Shown here: piece after piece, positions 9,310 through 17,139 of the stretch | How the letters are laid out: every line of letters begins with the position of its first letter | Numbering within the stretch: position 1 is the first letter of the stretch | Source of the DNA: Hymenobacter negativus | GTDB lineage: Bacteria; Bacteroidota; Bacteroidia; Cytophagales; Hymenobacteraceae | NCBI RefSeq assembly: GCF_017571495.1 | Contig: NZ_JAGETZ010000019.1 | Location: 1-64,000 of the forward strand | Direction: 5' to 3' | Length of the DNA: 64,000 bases | Notes under the pieces: model-generated | What the model was told of the DNA's origin: nothing | Seen by the model: the letters and a program-made list of their open reading frames with translations, nothing else | The model's database searches: none | Program-made: the position numbers and the translations under genes

Positions 9310-9627
9310 AAATGATTCGCAAGGAGGATGACCGCTTGGCAACGGGGCACAAAGCTACTTCGGGTCTAGTAGGCAGCAGGTAATTCCACGCAACCATTTC
9401 GCAGCCGCGTTGCCTCTTATGAAATGAACTGCTACCGTCCTGCAAACGTTATTTCGACAGCCCGATATCCGGCCTAAGGGGCAGCTGCCACCGCCGGAAT
9501 TCACAATTAAAAAGTATGATAGCCGTTGCCCTCATAAGGCCGGTGGTAAAAACGCTTGTAAGCTCAGGCTTCTGGCATTGCGCTTGCCTTAGCTCTGGTT
9601 AGTAGTTCTTCATCCCGACGTTCCACT
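9310..9627. other. Divergent intergenic region
   Basis: 318 bases lie between the start of the membrane protein gene (minus) and the start of the M48-like gene (plus). It should hold both promoters. I found no clear motif pair, repeat or small gene in it. Confidence 0.4.
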
Positions 9628-10566
9628 ATGACTTTCCTCCCCACTGTTTTTCGCCGCCTGGCCGCGCCGCTGCTGCTCGCTTTGCCGCTGGCAATAGTCG
9701 CGCCCGCTCAGGCCCAAACCGTTCCGGCTCCCACCGACGTTATCCGCGAGATAACCGATGCTGTGGGCCTCAAGGCGCGCTTTGAACTGCGTGCCACCCG
9801 CGAGGTAGACAACGCCGCCGCCGTGGTGTACAATGGCAAGCGCTTCCTGCTCTATAATCCGGACTTCCTGAATTCTGTGAACCATGCCGGCCACACCGAC
9901 TGGGCTGGCATCAGCATTCTGGCGCACGAAATGGGCCACCACCTCAACGGCCACACCCTGCGCGATGGCGGCTCGCAGCCGGCCGATGAGTTGGAGGCTG
10001 ATGAGTTCTCCGGCTTCGTGCTGCGTAAGCTGGGGGCCAGTCTGGCACAGGCCCAGGCCGCTATGGCTACCGTGTCCGACGACCAGGGCTCCAGTACCCA
10101 CCCCGGCCGTTCGCCGCGCCTCGCGGCCATTGGCGAAGGCTGGCAACGGGCCAACACCCAGATTGCTGCCAGCATCCGGGCCACCGTGCCCTCGGCTGCA
10201 CCGGCCGTAATAGCCGCCAGCGTCCCCACGCCCGCCGTTCGTTCTTACCCTACCACTTCTGAAGAAGCCAATGCCGGCGAGATGATTGCCGTGAGCCAGA
10301 GCACCGGCAATGCGGTGCGTCTCGTCGGACAGCTCACGTTCCGCAACAATCCCAGCCAGCGCTACTACCTCACCAACGGCCTGAAAGTGGTGCGGGTGGA
10401 TGAAGACGACAACGCCGAAGAAGTAGGCCGCATCACCCGTACCACCAGCACCACGTTTCCATATGTGCTGACCGACAGCCAACAGCACCGTCTGTTCATC
10501 ACCGCTCGCGGCGATGTTTATGATAAGGCTGGTCAGCGCGTGGCCAAGCTGCATGACCCTTCTTAG
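9628..10566 (+). CDS. Exported M48-like zinc metalloprotease
   Basis: 312 residues with a signal peptide ending APAQAQ (residue 30). The zinc-binding motif HEMGHH lies at residues 100-105 (ISILAHEMGHHLNGH), and the likely third ligand region is ELEADEFSG at 121-129, which fits the M48 arrangement (HEXXH then E in EADxxG/A). The fold here is a soluble, exported one rather than the multi-helix HtpX/Ste24 type. The C-terminal third, from about residue 210, is a separate region with no recognised motif (YYLTNGLKVVRVDEDD). It is probably periplasmic and could act in envelope protein quality control; the substrate is unknown. Confidence 0.8.
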   Translation: MTFLPTVFRRLAAPLLLALPLAIVAPAQAQTVPAPTDVIREITDAVGLKARFELRATREVDNAAAVVYNGKRFLLYNPDFLNSVNHAGHTDWAGISILAHEMGHHLNGHTLRDGGSQPADELEADEFSGFVLRKLGASLAQAQAAMATVSDDQGSSTHPGRSPRLAAIGEGWQRANTQIAASIRATVPSAAPAVIAASVPTPAVRSYPTTSEEANAGEMIAVSQSTGNAVRLVGQLTFRNNPSQRYYLTNGLKVVRVDEDDNAEEVGRITRTTSTTFPYVLTDSQQHRLFITARGDVYDKAGQRVAKLHDPS

Positions 10567-10580
10567 TGCCGAATAACCAT

Positions 10581-10620
10581 AAAAAAGCCCCGCTTCCAGA
10601 CTAGGAAGCGGGGCTTTTTT
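10581..10620. terminator. Bidirectional terminator
   Basis: AAAAAAGCCCCGCTTCC / GGAAGCGGGGCTTTTTT is a perfect hairpin with A and T runs on both sides. It lies between the plus-strand gene ending at 10566 and the minus-strand gene ending at 10653. Confidence 0.9.
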
Positions 10621-10652
10621 ATAGCAGGCACCCGGGTAATATTAATGCTGGC

Positions 10653-10901
10653 TTACCGACCCAGTAGGAAGTGAGCATTGTAATTAGTGTCGTAAATGGC
10701 GAACCGACTGGAATCGGCGGCTGGTAGCAAATAGCGCGAAAGGCTCGGTTTGGGTACGGTCGGCGTGACTGCTGGCAGTGGCTGTGCCATGCGGGCCACT
10801 ACCAGCAGCACTAGCATCACAAGCAGTTGGAGCCAGTCGCTTTTCGCGCTGGTTTCTGCCGAAAGGTAACGGCGGACTAGGGCGTTGTTGGGTACATCCA
10901 T
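10653..10901 (-). CDS. Small membrane-anchored protein of unknown function
   Basis: 82 residues with one hydrophobic segment at about residues 22-40 (SDWLQLLVMLVLLVVARM), then a proline-rich linker and a C-terminal tail. It lies 80 bases downstream of the anti-sigma gene, on the same strand, and may belong to that operon. Its family is not recognised. The bidirectional terminator just past its stop supports it as the last gene of a transcription unit. Confidence 0.55.
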   Translation of the reverse strand: MDVPNNALVRRYLSAETSAKSDWLQLLVMLVLLVVARMAQPLPAVTPTVPKPSLSRYLLPAADSSRFAIYDTNYNAHFLLGR

Positions 10902-10981
10902 GGGTAGTAACAGAAGATTGATAGATATAATTAATTAAGCAGAATGGCGCAAAGCGGCGCTCATAAAAAAGCGTGGTTGCA

Positions 10982-11713
10982 CTAGCTTAGCAGGTGGCGC
11001 ACGCCTTGGAAAAAGCGCGTGAACCACCGCCCAATGCCCCGCCGGTTTTCGGGCTGGCGTTGCGTGAGCTTGCGATAGCCAATTTTCTCGTTGTTGCCAG
11101 CCGGCTTTTGCGTTTTGGCCGAAGCGCTCGGAGCCAGCTGCTGAGCCGGCGCGCTAACCTGCGGTGCAGCCGCAATGTGTACTGGAAGAGACGTCGTTGC
11201 CGACGCAGTTTCAGTGGGTACCACGACTTCCGGCGTGAGGGCCGTTTGCACGGCCGCCAACCCTGCCGAGTCAAGCCCCACCGGAGCAGCAGATTGCGCC
11301 GCACTTATGGGCCGGACATCGGCCCGCCGCTTGCGTGGGGCTTGCTGCGGCTGTGCTACTGGCTCAGCGGTTGGCTGTGCCTCAACCGCCGACACATCCA
11401 TTGCGGGAAGCTGCGCCGCCGGTGCGGGCACAGCGGCTGGCGCGTATGGCGCAACCTGCACCACCGGCGCCGCTGCTTGCGAGGCAGGCTGGGCCTCCGG
11501 GTGGGGCAGCAGCCAGCCCAGCCCAATGCCTACCGCCGCCGTGAAGGGCAGCAGCAACCGGTAGGGGAAGCCGGCGCTAGGCGCAGGCAGGGTGGCAATG
11601 CGCTCGGCCACGCCCTCCCACACGCGCGGGTGCGCATCGGGCGGCAAGTCGTAGTCGCGAAAAACGTCGCGCAAAGACTGGTCTAGCAGGTTATCTTCGG
11701 AGGGGTTGCTCAT
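10982..11713 (-). CDS. Putative anti-sigma factor
   Basis: 243 residues. The N-terminal 45 residues are acidic and helical (LLDQSLRDVFRDYDLPPDAHPRVWEGV), a shape common in anti-ECF proteins of Bacteroidota. One membrane segment follows at about residues 49-68 (YRLLLPFTAAVGIGLGWLLP), then a long Ala/Pro/Gln-rich periplasmic region and a basic C-terminus. Its ATG overlaps the stop of the sigma gene by four bases (ATGA), indicating translational coupling. By position and topology it should hold the sigma factor at the inner membrane. No zinc (HxxxCxxC) motif is present, so it is not a ZAS-type anti-sigma factor. Confidence 0.7.
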   Translation of the reverse strand: MSNPSEDNLLDQSLRDVFRDYDLPPDAHPRVWEGVAERIATLPAPSAGFPYRLLLPFTAAVGIGLGWLLPHPEAQPASQAAAPVVQVAPYAPAAVPAPAAQLPAMDVSAVEAQPTAEPVAQPQQAPRKRRADVRPISAAQSAAPVGLDSAGLAAVQTALTPEVVVPTETASATTSLPVHIAAAPQVSAPAQQLAPSASAKTQKPAGNNEKIGYRKLTQRQPENRRGIGRWFTRFFQGVRHLLS

Positions 11714-12273
11714 AATCGGATGTAATCATTTTGACGTTTGTAGAGCTCGGCAAGCTGCTTGCGGGCCTTGCTGAGCTGGGCTTTGGAGGTGCTTTCCTGA
11801 ATGCGGAGCAGCTCCGCGATTTCACTGTGCGAGTAGCCGTCGACGGCATAAAGCAACAGCACTACGCGGCAGCCATGCGGCAGCAACTCAATGAGCTTCA
11901 GTACCTCGTCTACCTTCAGCCCTTCAAACGCCGTGGCATCGACGGCCATTGAAGGCGGGGTGATATCGTCCACGGGCTGGGCTTCGCTTTCGTGCCGCAG
12001 GCGGCCGCTGCGCCAGTGGCTAATGGCCGTGGTGACGACAATGCGCCGAATCCAGCCTTCGAGCGTGCCGCCGGACCGGAACTCCTGCAAGTGGGCAAAT
12101 ACCTTCACAAAAGCATCCTGCAAAATATCCTCCGCCTCGGGCACGGTGTAGGCGTAGCGCCGCGCAATGCCCAGCATCCGCCCCGCGTAGCGCAGGTACA
12201 GGGCGCGCTGGGCCGCCGGTTCACGGCGGAGGCAACGGGCAAGCAGGTCGTCGAGGTCGGAAGTGGCTGGCAT
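11710..12273 (-). CDS. ECF sigma-70 family RNA polymerase sigma factor
   Basis: 187 residues from MPATSDLDDLLARCL (12273); an ATG 10 codons earlier is possible. Region 2 spans about residues 10-80 (LYLRYAGRMLGIARRYAY, AEDILQDAFVKVFAHL, TLEGWIRRIVVTTAISHWR). Region 4 spans about 125-178 (LKLIELLPHGCRVVLLLYAVDGYSHSEIAELLRIQESTSKAQLSKARKQL), with the helix-turn-helix near its end. It should direct RNA polymerase to a small regulon in response to an envelope signal passed by the coupled anti-sigma gene. The target promoters cannot be read from this window. Confidence 0.9.
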   Translation of the reverse strand: MPATSDLDDLLARCLRREPAAQRALYLRYAGRMLGIARRYAYTVPEAEDILQDAFVKVFAHLQEFRSGGTLEGWIRRIVVTTAISHWRSGRLRHESEAQPVDDITPPSMAVDATAFEGLKVDEVLKLIELLPHGCRVVLLLYAVDGYSHSEIAELLRIQESTSKAQLSKARKQLAELYKRQNDYIRL

Positions 12274-12485
12274 GAACGGAAGCAGCGCCCTGGCTTGGGG
12301 CATCCTCGATTACACAAGACGCACGCCTGGCTGCAAAGGCTTCTGCACGAAGGTATTTTTTATTTAATAAATTGAAATAGAGCGGTCGATGTACCGTGCT
12401 TGGCTTAGCGGGCAGCCGGTTTGCTCGACTTGTCGGGGGGGCAGCGTTCCTTCGTGGTTCTGTTTCACCTGCTTTCCGTGTGCCC

Positions 12486-13400
12486 ATGTCCCAGTTGCCT
12501 TTTCTTCTTGTCGATGCATTTACCACGCAACCGCTCAGCGGCAACCCCTGCGCCGTGGTACTCGATGCCGACAACCTGCCGCCCGTCACCCGCCAGCGGC
12601 TGGCCCGCGAATTCAACCAATCCGAAACGGCGTTTGTGAACCAGGCCGCTCCCGATAGCCTCGAATTCACCGTGCGCTTTTTCACCCCCGCCGAAGAGAT
12701 TCCGCTTGCCGGGCATCCCACCATTGCCACCGTAGCCGCTCTGCTGCATGCCGGCCGGGTAGCCCTGCCCACCAGCGGCACATCCTTAACGCTTACGCTG
12801 CACCTACTGCACGGTCCCATTCGGGTAGATGTGCTGCCGGCTACTGACCAGGCGCCCCCGCTGATTTGGATGACGCAGCGCCGGCCGGTATTCGGGGCTT
12901 TGCACGCACCCGAAGCGGTGTTGCCGCTCTTTGGCTTAACACCGGATGACCTGCTGCCCGGTGCGCCCATCCAGACCGTGAGTACCGGTACGCCGCAACT
13001 CATGGTGCTGCTGCGCGACCATGCCGCCCTGCGCCGGGCCCACGTAGCCGACCCCGTCGCCCTGGGCCGCTACCGCGCCGAAAGCGACTTTTTTAGCCCC
13101 CACCTGTTTTGCCTGGGCGGAGCGACGCCGGCAGGGCACACGTTTGCCCGCCACTTCGGTACCCCGCCCGATGTAGCGGAAGACCCCGTTACGGGGTCGG
13201 CTACGGGCGGCATGGCGGCTTACCTGTGGCACTACGGCTACCTGAAATCGGCTGAATTCCTGGCTGAGCAAGGGCACGACATGGGCCGCGCCGGCACCGT
13301 GCAGGTGCGCGTAAGTGGCCCGCCCGAGGCTATTGAGGCGGTGCAAATTGGTGGTACCGGGGTAGTGGTATTGGAAGGCAGCCTGCGTAGTGATTTGTAG
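12486..13400 (+). CDS. PhzF-family isomerase/epimerase-like protein
   Basis: 304 residues from MSQLPFLLVDAFTTQPLSGN at 12486; the frame extends 30 codons upstream but homologous proteins begin here. Features of the PhzF/diaminopimelate epimerase-like fold are clear: the N-terminal VDAFT..PLSGNP, the catalytic Glu47 in FNQSETAFV, FTPAEEIPLAGHPTI, and EDPVTGSATGGMAAYL with the second-half phosphate/substrate loop. PhzF isomerises a dihydro-hydroxyanthranilate in phenazine synthesis, but most homologues, including those of Bacteroidota, have unknown substrates. No phenazine genes are present here, so only the family is supported. Confidence 0.88.
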   Translation: MSQLPFLLVDAFTTQPLSGNPCAVVLDADNLPPVTRQRLAREFNQSETAFVNQAAPDSLEFTVRFFTPAEEIPLAGHPTIATVAALLHAGRVALPTSGTSLTLTLHLLHGPIRVDVLPATDQAPPLIWMTQRRPVFGALHAPEAVLPLFGLTPDDLLPGAPIQTVSTGTPQLMVLLRDHAALRRAHVADPVALGRYRAESDFFSPHLFCLGGATPAGHTFARHFGTPPDVAEDPVTGSATGGMAAYLWHYGYLKSAEFLAEQGHDMGRAGTVQVRVSGPPEAIEAVQIGGTGVVVLEGSLRSDL

Positions 13401-13518
13401 GTTGAGGTTGCAACTGGGATGAGTTTGGCGCTGTTAGTAAGCAACCAGAACGTCTTGCCTCGGCTGTGCCCGGCATCATGGCTGTTTATGATAACAATCA
13501 CTCAACTGCATCTCCCAA

Positions 13519-14400
13519 GTGCCCGAACTACCCGAAGTCGAAACCTACCGCCGATTCATTGATGAACTGGCCGTGGGCCAAACCATTGCCGCTGTGCAAG
13601 TGAACGACGCCCACGTGCTGGCCACGCCCGAAGACCAGCTCCGCGCCGGCCTTATGGGGCGCACTATCACGGGCACTAGCCGCCTGGGCAAAAACTGCTT
13701 CCTGGAGCTGGATAATGGGAAAGTGCTGGTGCTGCACTTCGGCATGACCGGCGACGTGGGTGCTTACCGCGACGAGCCCGACGCCCCGCGTTTCACCCGC
13801 GTTGCCCTGCACTTGGAAGATTCTGGTTTGCGCTTGGCTTTCATCGACCCACGCAAGTTCGGTCGCATTCGGCTCGCCGACAGCGCCGCTGCGCATCAGA
13901 AAGCAAAGAAAATTGGCCCCGATGCGCTGGAAATAACCGCCGCCGAGCTTTACCAAAAACTGGCCCGGCGCAAAACGCTGCTCAAGCCACTGCTGCTCGA
14001 CCAGGGCATTACCGCCGGCCTCGGCAACTGGATTGTAGACGAGGTGCTGTTTCAGGCCAAGATTCATCCCGAGCGACTAGGCTCAACCCTCACCGAAAAG
14101 GAGGGGAAAGCCCTGCACGACGCCGTGCAACTGGTGCTGAATACGGCCATTAATCAGGAAGCAAATTACCGGCATTTCCCGGCCAGCTTCCTCATTCATG
14201 CCCGCGAATGGGACACTTCGGCCACACCCGCCAGCGACGACGCGCACACCTTCTGCCCACGCCACCCGAAGGTGAAAATCGACAAATATTATGTGGGTGG
14301 CCGGGCCACCTACGTGTGCCCGAAGTGCCAGCCCGCGCCTGATTCACAGGCGGATGGCAGCGCCGCCCATGCACGCCCCAAAACCAATCAGGAGCAGTAG
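13519..14400 (+). CDS. mutM: Formamidopyrimidine-DNA glycosylase (Fpg/MutM family)
   Basis: 293 residues from a GTG start that places PELPEVE right after the initiator; Pro2 and Glu3 are the catalytic N-terminal pair, and the Lys of LGKNCFLEL matches the conserved lysine. FIDPRKFGRI and the helix-two-turns-helix region (LLDQGITAGLGNWIVDEVLF) are present. The C-terminal zinc finger is FCPRHP...VGGRATYVCPKC, so the first ligand pair reads CxxH rather than the usual CxxC, while the DNA-contacting Arg of GGR is kept. The enzyme excises oxidised purines in base excision repair. The tail beyond the finger (about 20 residues) overlaps the convergent membrane protein gene by 57 bases. Confidence 0.92.
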   Translation: MPELPEVETYRRFIDELAVGQTIAAVQVNDAHVLATPEDQLRAGLMGRTITGTSRLGKNCFLELDNGKVLVLHFGMTGDVGAYRDEPDAPRFTRVALHLEDSGLRLAFIDPRKFGRIRLADSAAAHQKAKKIGPDALEITAAELYQKLARRKTLLKPLLLDQGITAGLGNWIVDEVLFQAKIHPERLGSTLTEKEGKALHDAVQLVLNTAINQEANYRHFPASFLIHAREWDTSATPASDDAHTFCPRHPKVKIDKYYVGGRATYVCPKCQPAPDSQADGSAAHARPKTNQEQ

Positions 14401-14610
14401 AAACAAGCTAAGCAAGTGGGCTAGCCGGGCATCAGCATTATGATTGAAAACAGCGAACAGCAGGTTGATAAACAGTTGAACGGCTATAGCCACTGCCGTA
14501 ATGAGTGCATACCTGAGTTCATCATAGCGGTTAAGCAGCCGGATGCTTACCACAGCCAGCATTAAAATGATAAGATTGAGGCACAGGACCCGAGTGTATA
14601 CTGATGCCAT
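14344..14610 (-). CDS. Small membrane protein, LIGxxxC family, member 4
   Basis: 88 residues, with about three hydrophobic segments (residues 5-23, 33-54, 68-85). The last one ends LLLLIGFGACMGG, the motif shared with the three small proteins encoded just upstream. It is the last gene of the minus-strand run that begins with the radical SAM gene at 16883 and follows the 99-residue member by 52 bases. Its 3' end overlaps the 3' end of the convergent Fpg gene by 57 bases. No known family is recognised. Reality as a gene rests on the shared motif, hydrophobicity and spacing. Confidence 0.65.
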   Translation of the reverse strand: MASVYTRVLCLNLIILMLAVVSIRLLNRYDELRYALITAVAIAVQLFINLLFAVFNHNADARLAHLLSLFLLLLIGFGACMGGAAIRL

Positions 14611-14662
14611 CAGGCTATGGCTTTTGGGCTTATCTATTGATTATGGCCAAACCGGCCGCGTC

Positions 14663-14962
14663 TCAGTGCATGTTACCGAGCCCACCGCCGAGTAAAAACA
14701 TGCCGGAGCATGCGCCAAACCCAATAATGAGCACCAAAAGCATACTCAGGAAGTACGGGGAGGCTCCCGCATCTTCCGGCCCCCGGCCCAGGTGGGTAAA
14801 CCCCAGGATAAGGTTGAGCAATGCCTGACCCAGATAAAACGCCGCAAACGGAAAAATAGCTGCTGCATCAATGAATTTGGTAGCAATGCCCAGCACGACG
14901 GCTGCGCCTAACAAAACCAGCATGTTGTTGCGAATGATACTACCGAAAGTAGGCTTTCCCAT
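14663..14962 (-). CDS. Small membrane protein, LIGxxxC family, member 3
   Basis: 99 residues from MGKPTFGSIIRNN (ATG at 14962; the frame is open 50 codons further upstream but that stretch overlaps the preceding gene). Three hydrophobic segments are seen: LVLLGAAVVLGIATKFI, FPFAAFYLGQALLNLILGF and FLSMLLVLIIGFGACSGMFLL. A polar loop (HLGRGPEDAGAS) precedes the last helix. The final helix holds the LIGFGAC motif shared with its neighbours. Function unknown. Confidence 0.68.
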   Translation of the reverse strand: MGKPTFGSIIRNNMLVLLGAAVVLGIATKFIDAAAIFPFAAFYLGQALLNLILGFTHLGRGPEDAGASPYFLSMLLVLIIGFGACSGMFLLGGGLGNMH

Positions 14963-15015
14963 AGCGAAGCGGTTGCGTGAATACAGTGAATTATAACAGT
15001 GCCACTTACTGCTTG

Positions 15016-15306
15016 CTAATGGTTGATGTGCAGATTTGAGAGCGCCAGCGCACAGAGGCCCAAGCCAATGAGCAGGACCAGTAGCGCCGACAAAATAAAC
15101 GCTGTTACCCAACGCATTTTACCAAACAGCGACAGCATAACTGCGGCAATGCCGTTGATAACGGCCAGCACCACTATGGATATCGCTACGTTGCTGAGCG
15201 AACGAGTGAGTAGAAAATTAAGCAGCAGCAGGCCCAGGTTAATGGCAATGGGCCAGTTAATTGGCTTCTTGTTGTCGGGCGCTGGCGGTGGGGTGGAAGG
15301 CTCCAT
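15016..15306 (-). CDS. Small membrane protein, LIGxxxC family, member 2
   Basis: 96 residues. A Pro-rich cytosolic N-terminus (MEPSTPPPAPDNKKPINW) resembles that of the 42-residue member. About three membrane segments follow (AINLGLLLLNFLL, VAISIVVLAVINGIAAVML, TAFILSALLVLLIGLGLCAL). The last ends LLVLLIGLGLC, the family motif. It follows the 42-residue gene by 42 bases and precedes the 99-residue gene by 53 bases. Function unknown. Confidence 0.68.
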   Translation of the reverse strand: MEPSTPPPAPDNKKPINWPIAINLGLLLLNFLLTRSLSNVAISIVVLAVINGIAAVMLSLFGKMRWVTAFILSALLVLLIGLGLCALALSNLHINH

Positions 15307-15348
15307 TAAATAGCTGATGTTACGCCGCAGCGGTGTGGTTGCCGGCTG

Positions 15349-15477
15349 TCAATAGGAGCTGCCGCACATGCTCCAGCCAATCAGCAAGAGCACCAGCCCG
15401 ATGAGCACAATGATGAGGCAGCCGTTAACTTTTGGCTGTTTGTCCGGAGGTGTCCCAGTTGGTTTTAAAGACTCCAT
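15349..15477 (-). CDS. 42-residue single-pass membrane protein, LIGxxxC family, member 1
   Basis: The ATG at 15477 overlaps the TGA of the radical SAM gene by one base (TGATG), which strongly suggests coupled translation. The 42 residues begin MESLKPTGTPPDKQPKVNG and continue into one hydrophobic helix ending LVLLLIGWSMCGSSY. The proline-rich N-terminus resembles that of the next gene, and the LLLIGxxxC ending is shared with all three following genes. It could be a small subunit, anchor or substrate connected with the radical SAM enzyme; that is inference from coupling only. Confidence 0.65.
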   Translation of the reverse strand: MESLKPTGTPPDKQPKVNGCLIIVLIGLVLLLIGWSMCGSSY

Positions 15478-16883
15478 CACACTATGCCCACTCGTTCGCC
15501 CCGCAGTTCTTCCAGCCGCGCCAGCTTCTCCTGGTCGCGGTAGAAGATGTTCATGGTTTCGAAGGGAATGATTTTCAAATCCTTGCTCACGATGTGTACG
15601 CAGGATTTTTTCACGGCCCGCACGTCGAAATTATGCGCGTCCATGAATTGCAGGATGATGATGCGGAACAGGTTGTCGTAGCCCAGGTTGGGGGCCGAAA
15701 CCTGGGGCAGGCAGCACAGCAGCTGGTTGATTTCGGGCACCACCGTATCTACCGTATTGGCGGTGCTGAAGAGCTTGAGCATGTGCTGGCGCAGGCGCGG
15801 GTCGCGCTCGTACACGATGGTGTTGCCACCGCTCTGGAGCAGCTCGGCGGGGTCGACGTAGCGGGTGAGGGGGAATACTTCGCCGTCCAGCTTCAGGGCG
15901 TAGGCCATGGCCAGCGCGTCGGGGTTGCAGGGCACGGGCAGCAGGTCGGCGGCCGTGAAAACCGGGCTTTGGTCGATGATGCCCTGGCGCACTTCAGTGA
16001 GCGAAAACGAGTCGGTTTCGGGGTTGAAATTGTCGAGCCGCCCGGCTGCCTGGGTGGGCTGAAATGTGACGCCGCGGATGCACTTCTGCTTCAGGGCGTA
16101 GTCGATGATGTCGCCCATCTCATCATCGTTCAGGCCCTTTTGCAGCGTCACCACCAGCGTGGTGCTGAGGTTATACTTATTCAGGTTCTCAATGGCTTGC
16201 TGGCGCACGGCGCGCAGGTCGCGGCCGCGCATGGTCAGCAGCACATGTTCGCGGAAGGAGTCGAACTGCAGGTACACCTCGAACGCGCCCGAGTAGGTAG
16301 CCAGCCGCGCCACGAAGGCTTCGTCCTTGGCCAGGCGCACGCCGTTGGTGTTCACCATCAGGTGCTTGATGGGCTTGCGCTTGCACATGTCCAGAATTTC
16401 CCAGAACTGCGGGTGCAGCGTAGGCTCGCCGCCGGATATCTGCACCACATCGGGCTCACCTTCATTGGCCACCACCAGGTCCACCATGGCCTCCACTTCT
16501 TCCAGTGTGCGGTGTCGGCCGTGAGTGGGGCTGCTTTCGGCGTAGCAGGTGGGGCAGGTGAGGTTGCAGCGGTCGGTTATCTCAATGACGGTGAGGCAGC
16601 TGTGCTGCTCGTGGTCGGTGCAGAGGCCGCAATCATACGGGCAGCCAAAGTGCGTGGCCATGTTGAAGCGGCGCGGGGTTTCGCTGGGCTTCACATAGTT
16701 GCGGATGCTCTTGTAATACTCAATGTCGGTGGCAATGCGCACCTTTTGCCGCCCGTGCTCGGGGCAGCGCTTGAGCATAAACACGTTCCCGTCCTCGAAG
16801 ACGATTTTGGCTTCGATTCGGCGCAGGCACTCCGGGCACAGGCTGAGGGTGAAGTCGTAATAGGTGTAGGGCCGTTCGGGCAT
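15477..16883 (-). CDS. Radical SAM protein with several Fe-S motifs, MJ0619/tetraether-synthase-like
   Basis: 468 residues from MPERPYTYYDFTLSLCPEC (ATG at 16883). The N-terminus carries a rubredoxin-like cysteine set (C16xxC19, C40PEHG), then C81PYDC85GLC88 followed by HEQHSC96. The radical SAM CxxxCxxC is at C106NLTC110PTC113, preceded by the strand VIEITDR, and the GGEPTLHP glycine-rich motif for SAM follows. CCLPQ and a late Cys complete a cysteine-rich C-terminus. This order matches the MJ0619 group, which includes the archaeal tetraether-lipid synthase and bacterial membrane-spanning-lipid enzymes, whose multi-cluster layout is known. The substrate in this organism is unknown. It heads an operon of four tiny membrane proteins, the first coupled to its stop codon. 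Confidence 0.82.
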   Translation of the reverse strand: MPERPYTYYDFTLSLCPECLRRIEAKIVFEDGNVFMLKRCPEHGRQKVRIATDIEYYKSIRNYVKPSETPRRFNMATHFGCPYDCGLCTDHEQHSCLTVIEITDRCNLTCPTCYAESSPTHGRHRTLEEVEAMVDLVVANEGEPDVVQISGGEPTLHPQFWEILDMCKRKPIKHLMVNTNGVRLAKDEAFVARLATYSGAFEVYLQFDSFREHVLLTMRGRDLRAVRQQAIENLNKYNLSTTLVVTLQKGLNDDEMGDIIDYALKQKCIRGVTFQPTQAAGRLDNFNPETDSFSLTEVRQGIIDQSPVFTAADLLPVPCNPDALAMAYALKLDGEVFPLTRYVDPAELLQSGGNTIVYERDPRLRQHMLKLFSTANTVDTVVPEINQLLCCLPQVSAPNLGYDNLFRIIILQFMDAHNFDVRAVKKSCVHIVSKDLKIIPFETMNIFYRDQEKLARLEELRGERVGIV

Positions 16884-17016
16884 GATGGCGTTTGGAAAGA
16901 AGGGACGGGGAATAGGTGGCGGAAGATAGAGGCAAAACCGGAATTCCGCCATTCATCCTGAGCGCAGCGAAGAACCTCTTATCGCTGCGGCTTGATGGGA
17001 AATAAGAAATTGGTAA

Positions 17017-17133
17017 CATCTGTCATCCCGGGCACCGCGCAGAACCTTCTCACCGAAGCTCGGTTGGCCATAAATGAACCGACTAATTGCCCAGGCGGGA
17101 GAAGGTTCTGCGCGGTGCCCAGGATGGCAGATG
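17017..17133. repeat. Imperfect 35-base inverted repeat (TCATCC-type element)
   Basis: Arms 17017-17051 and 17099-17133 differ at two positions; they begin CATCTG(T/C)CATCC and end AGAACCTTCTC. A related half-sequence (CATCCTGAGCGCAGCGAAGAACCT) lies at 16953-16976 and a diverged copy at 58161-58266. The element is downstream of the TPR gene ending at 17140 and upstream of the radical SAM gene, so it could also end transcription. Confidence 0.75.
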
Positions 17134-17139
17134 ACGCTT

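Noticed and set aside
15432..16961. 509-codon plus-strand frame
   Set aside because: Antisense of the radical SAM gene, which has complete cysteine motifs.
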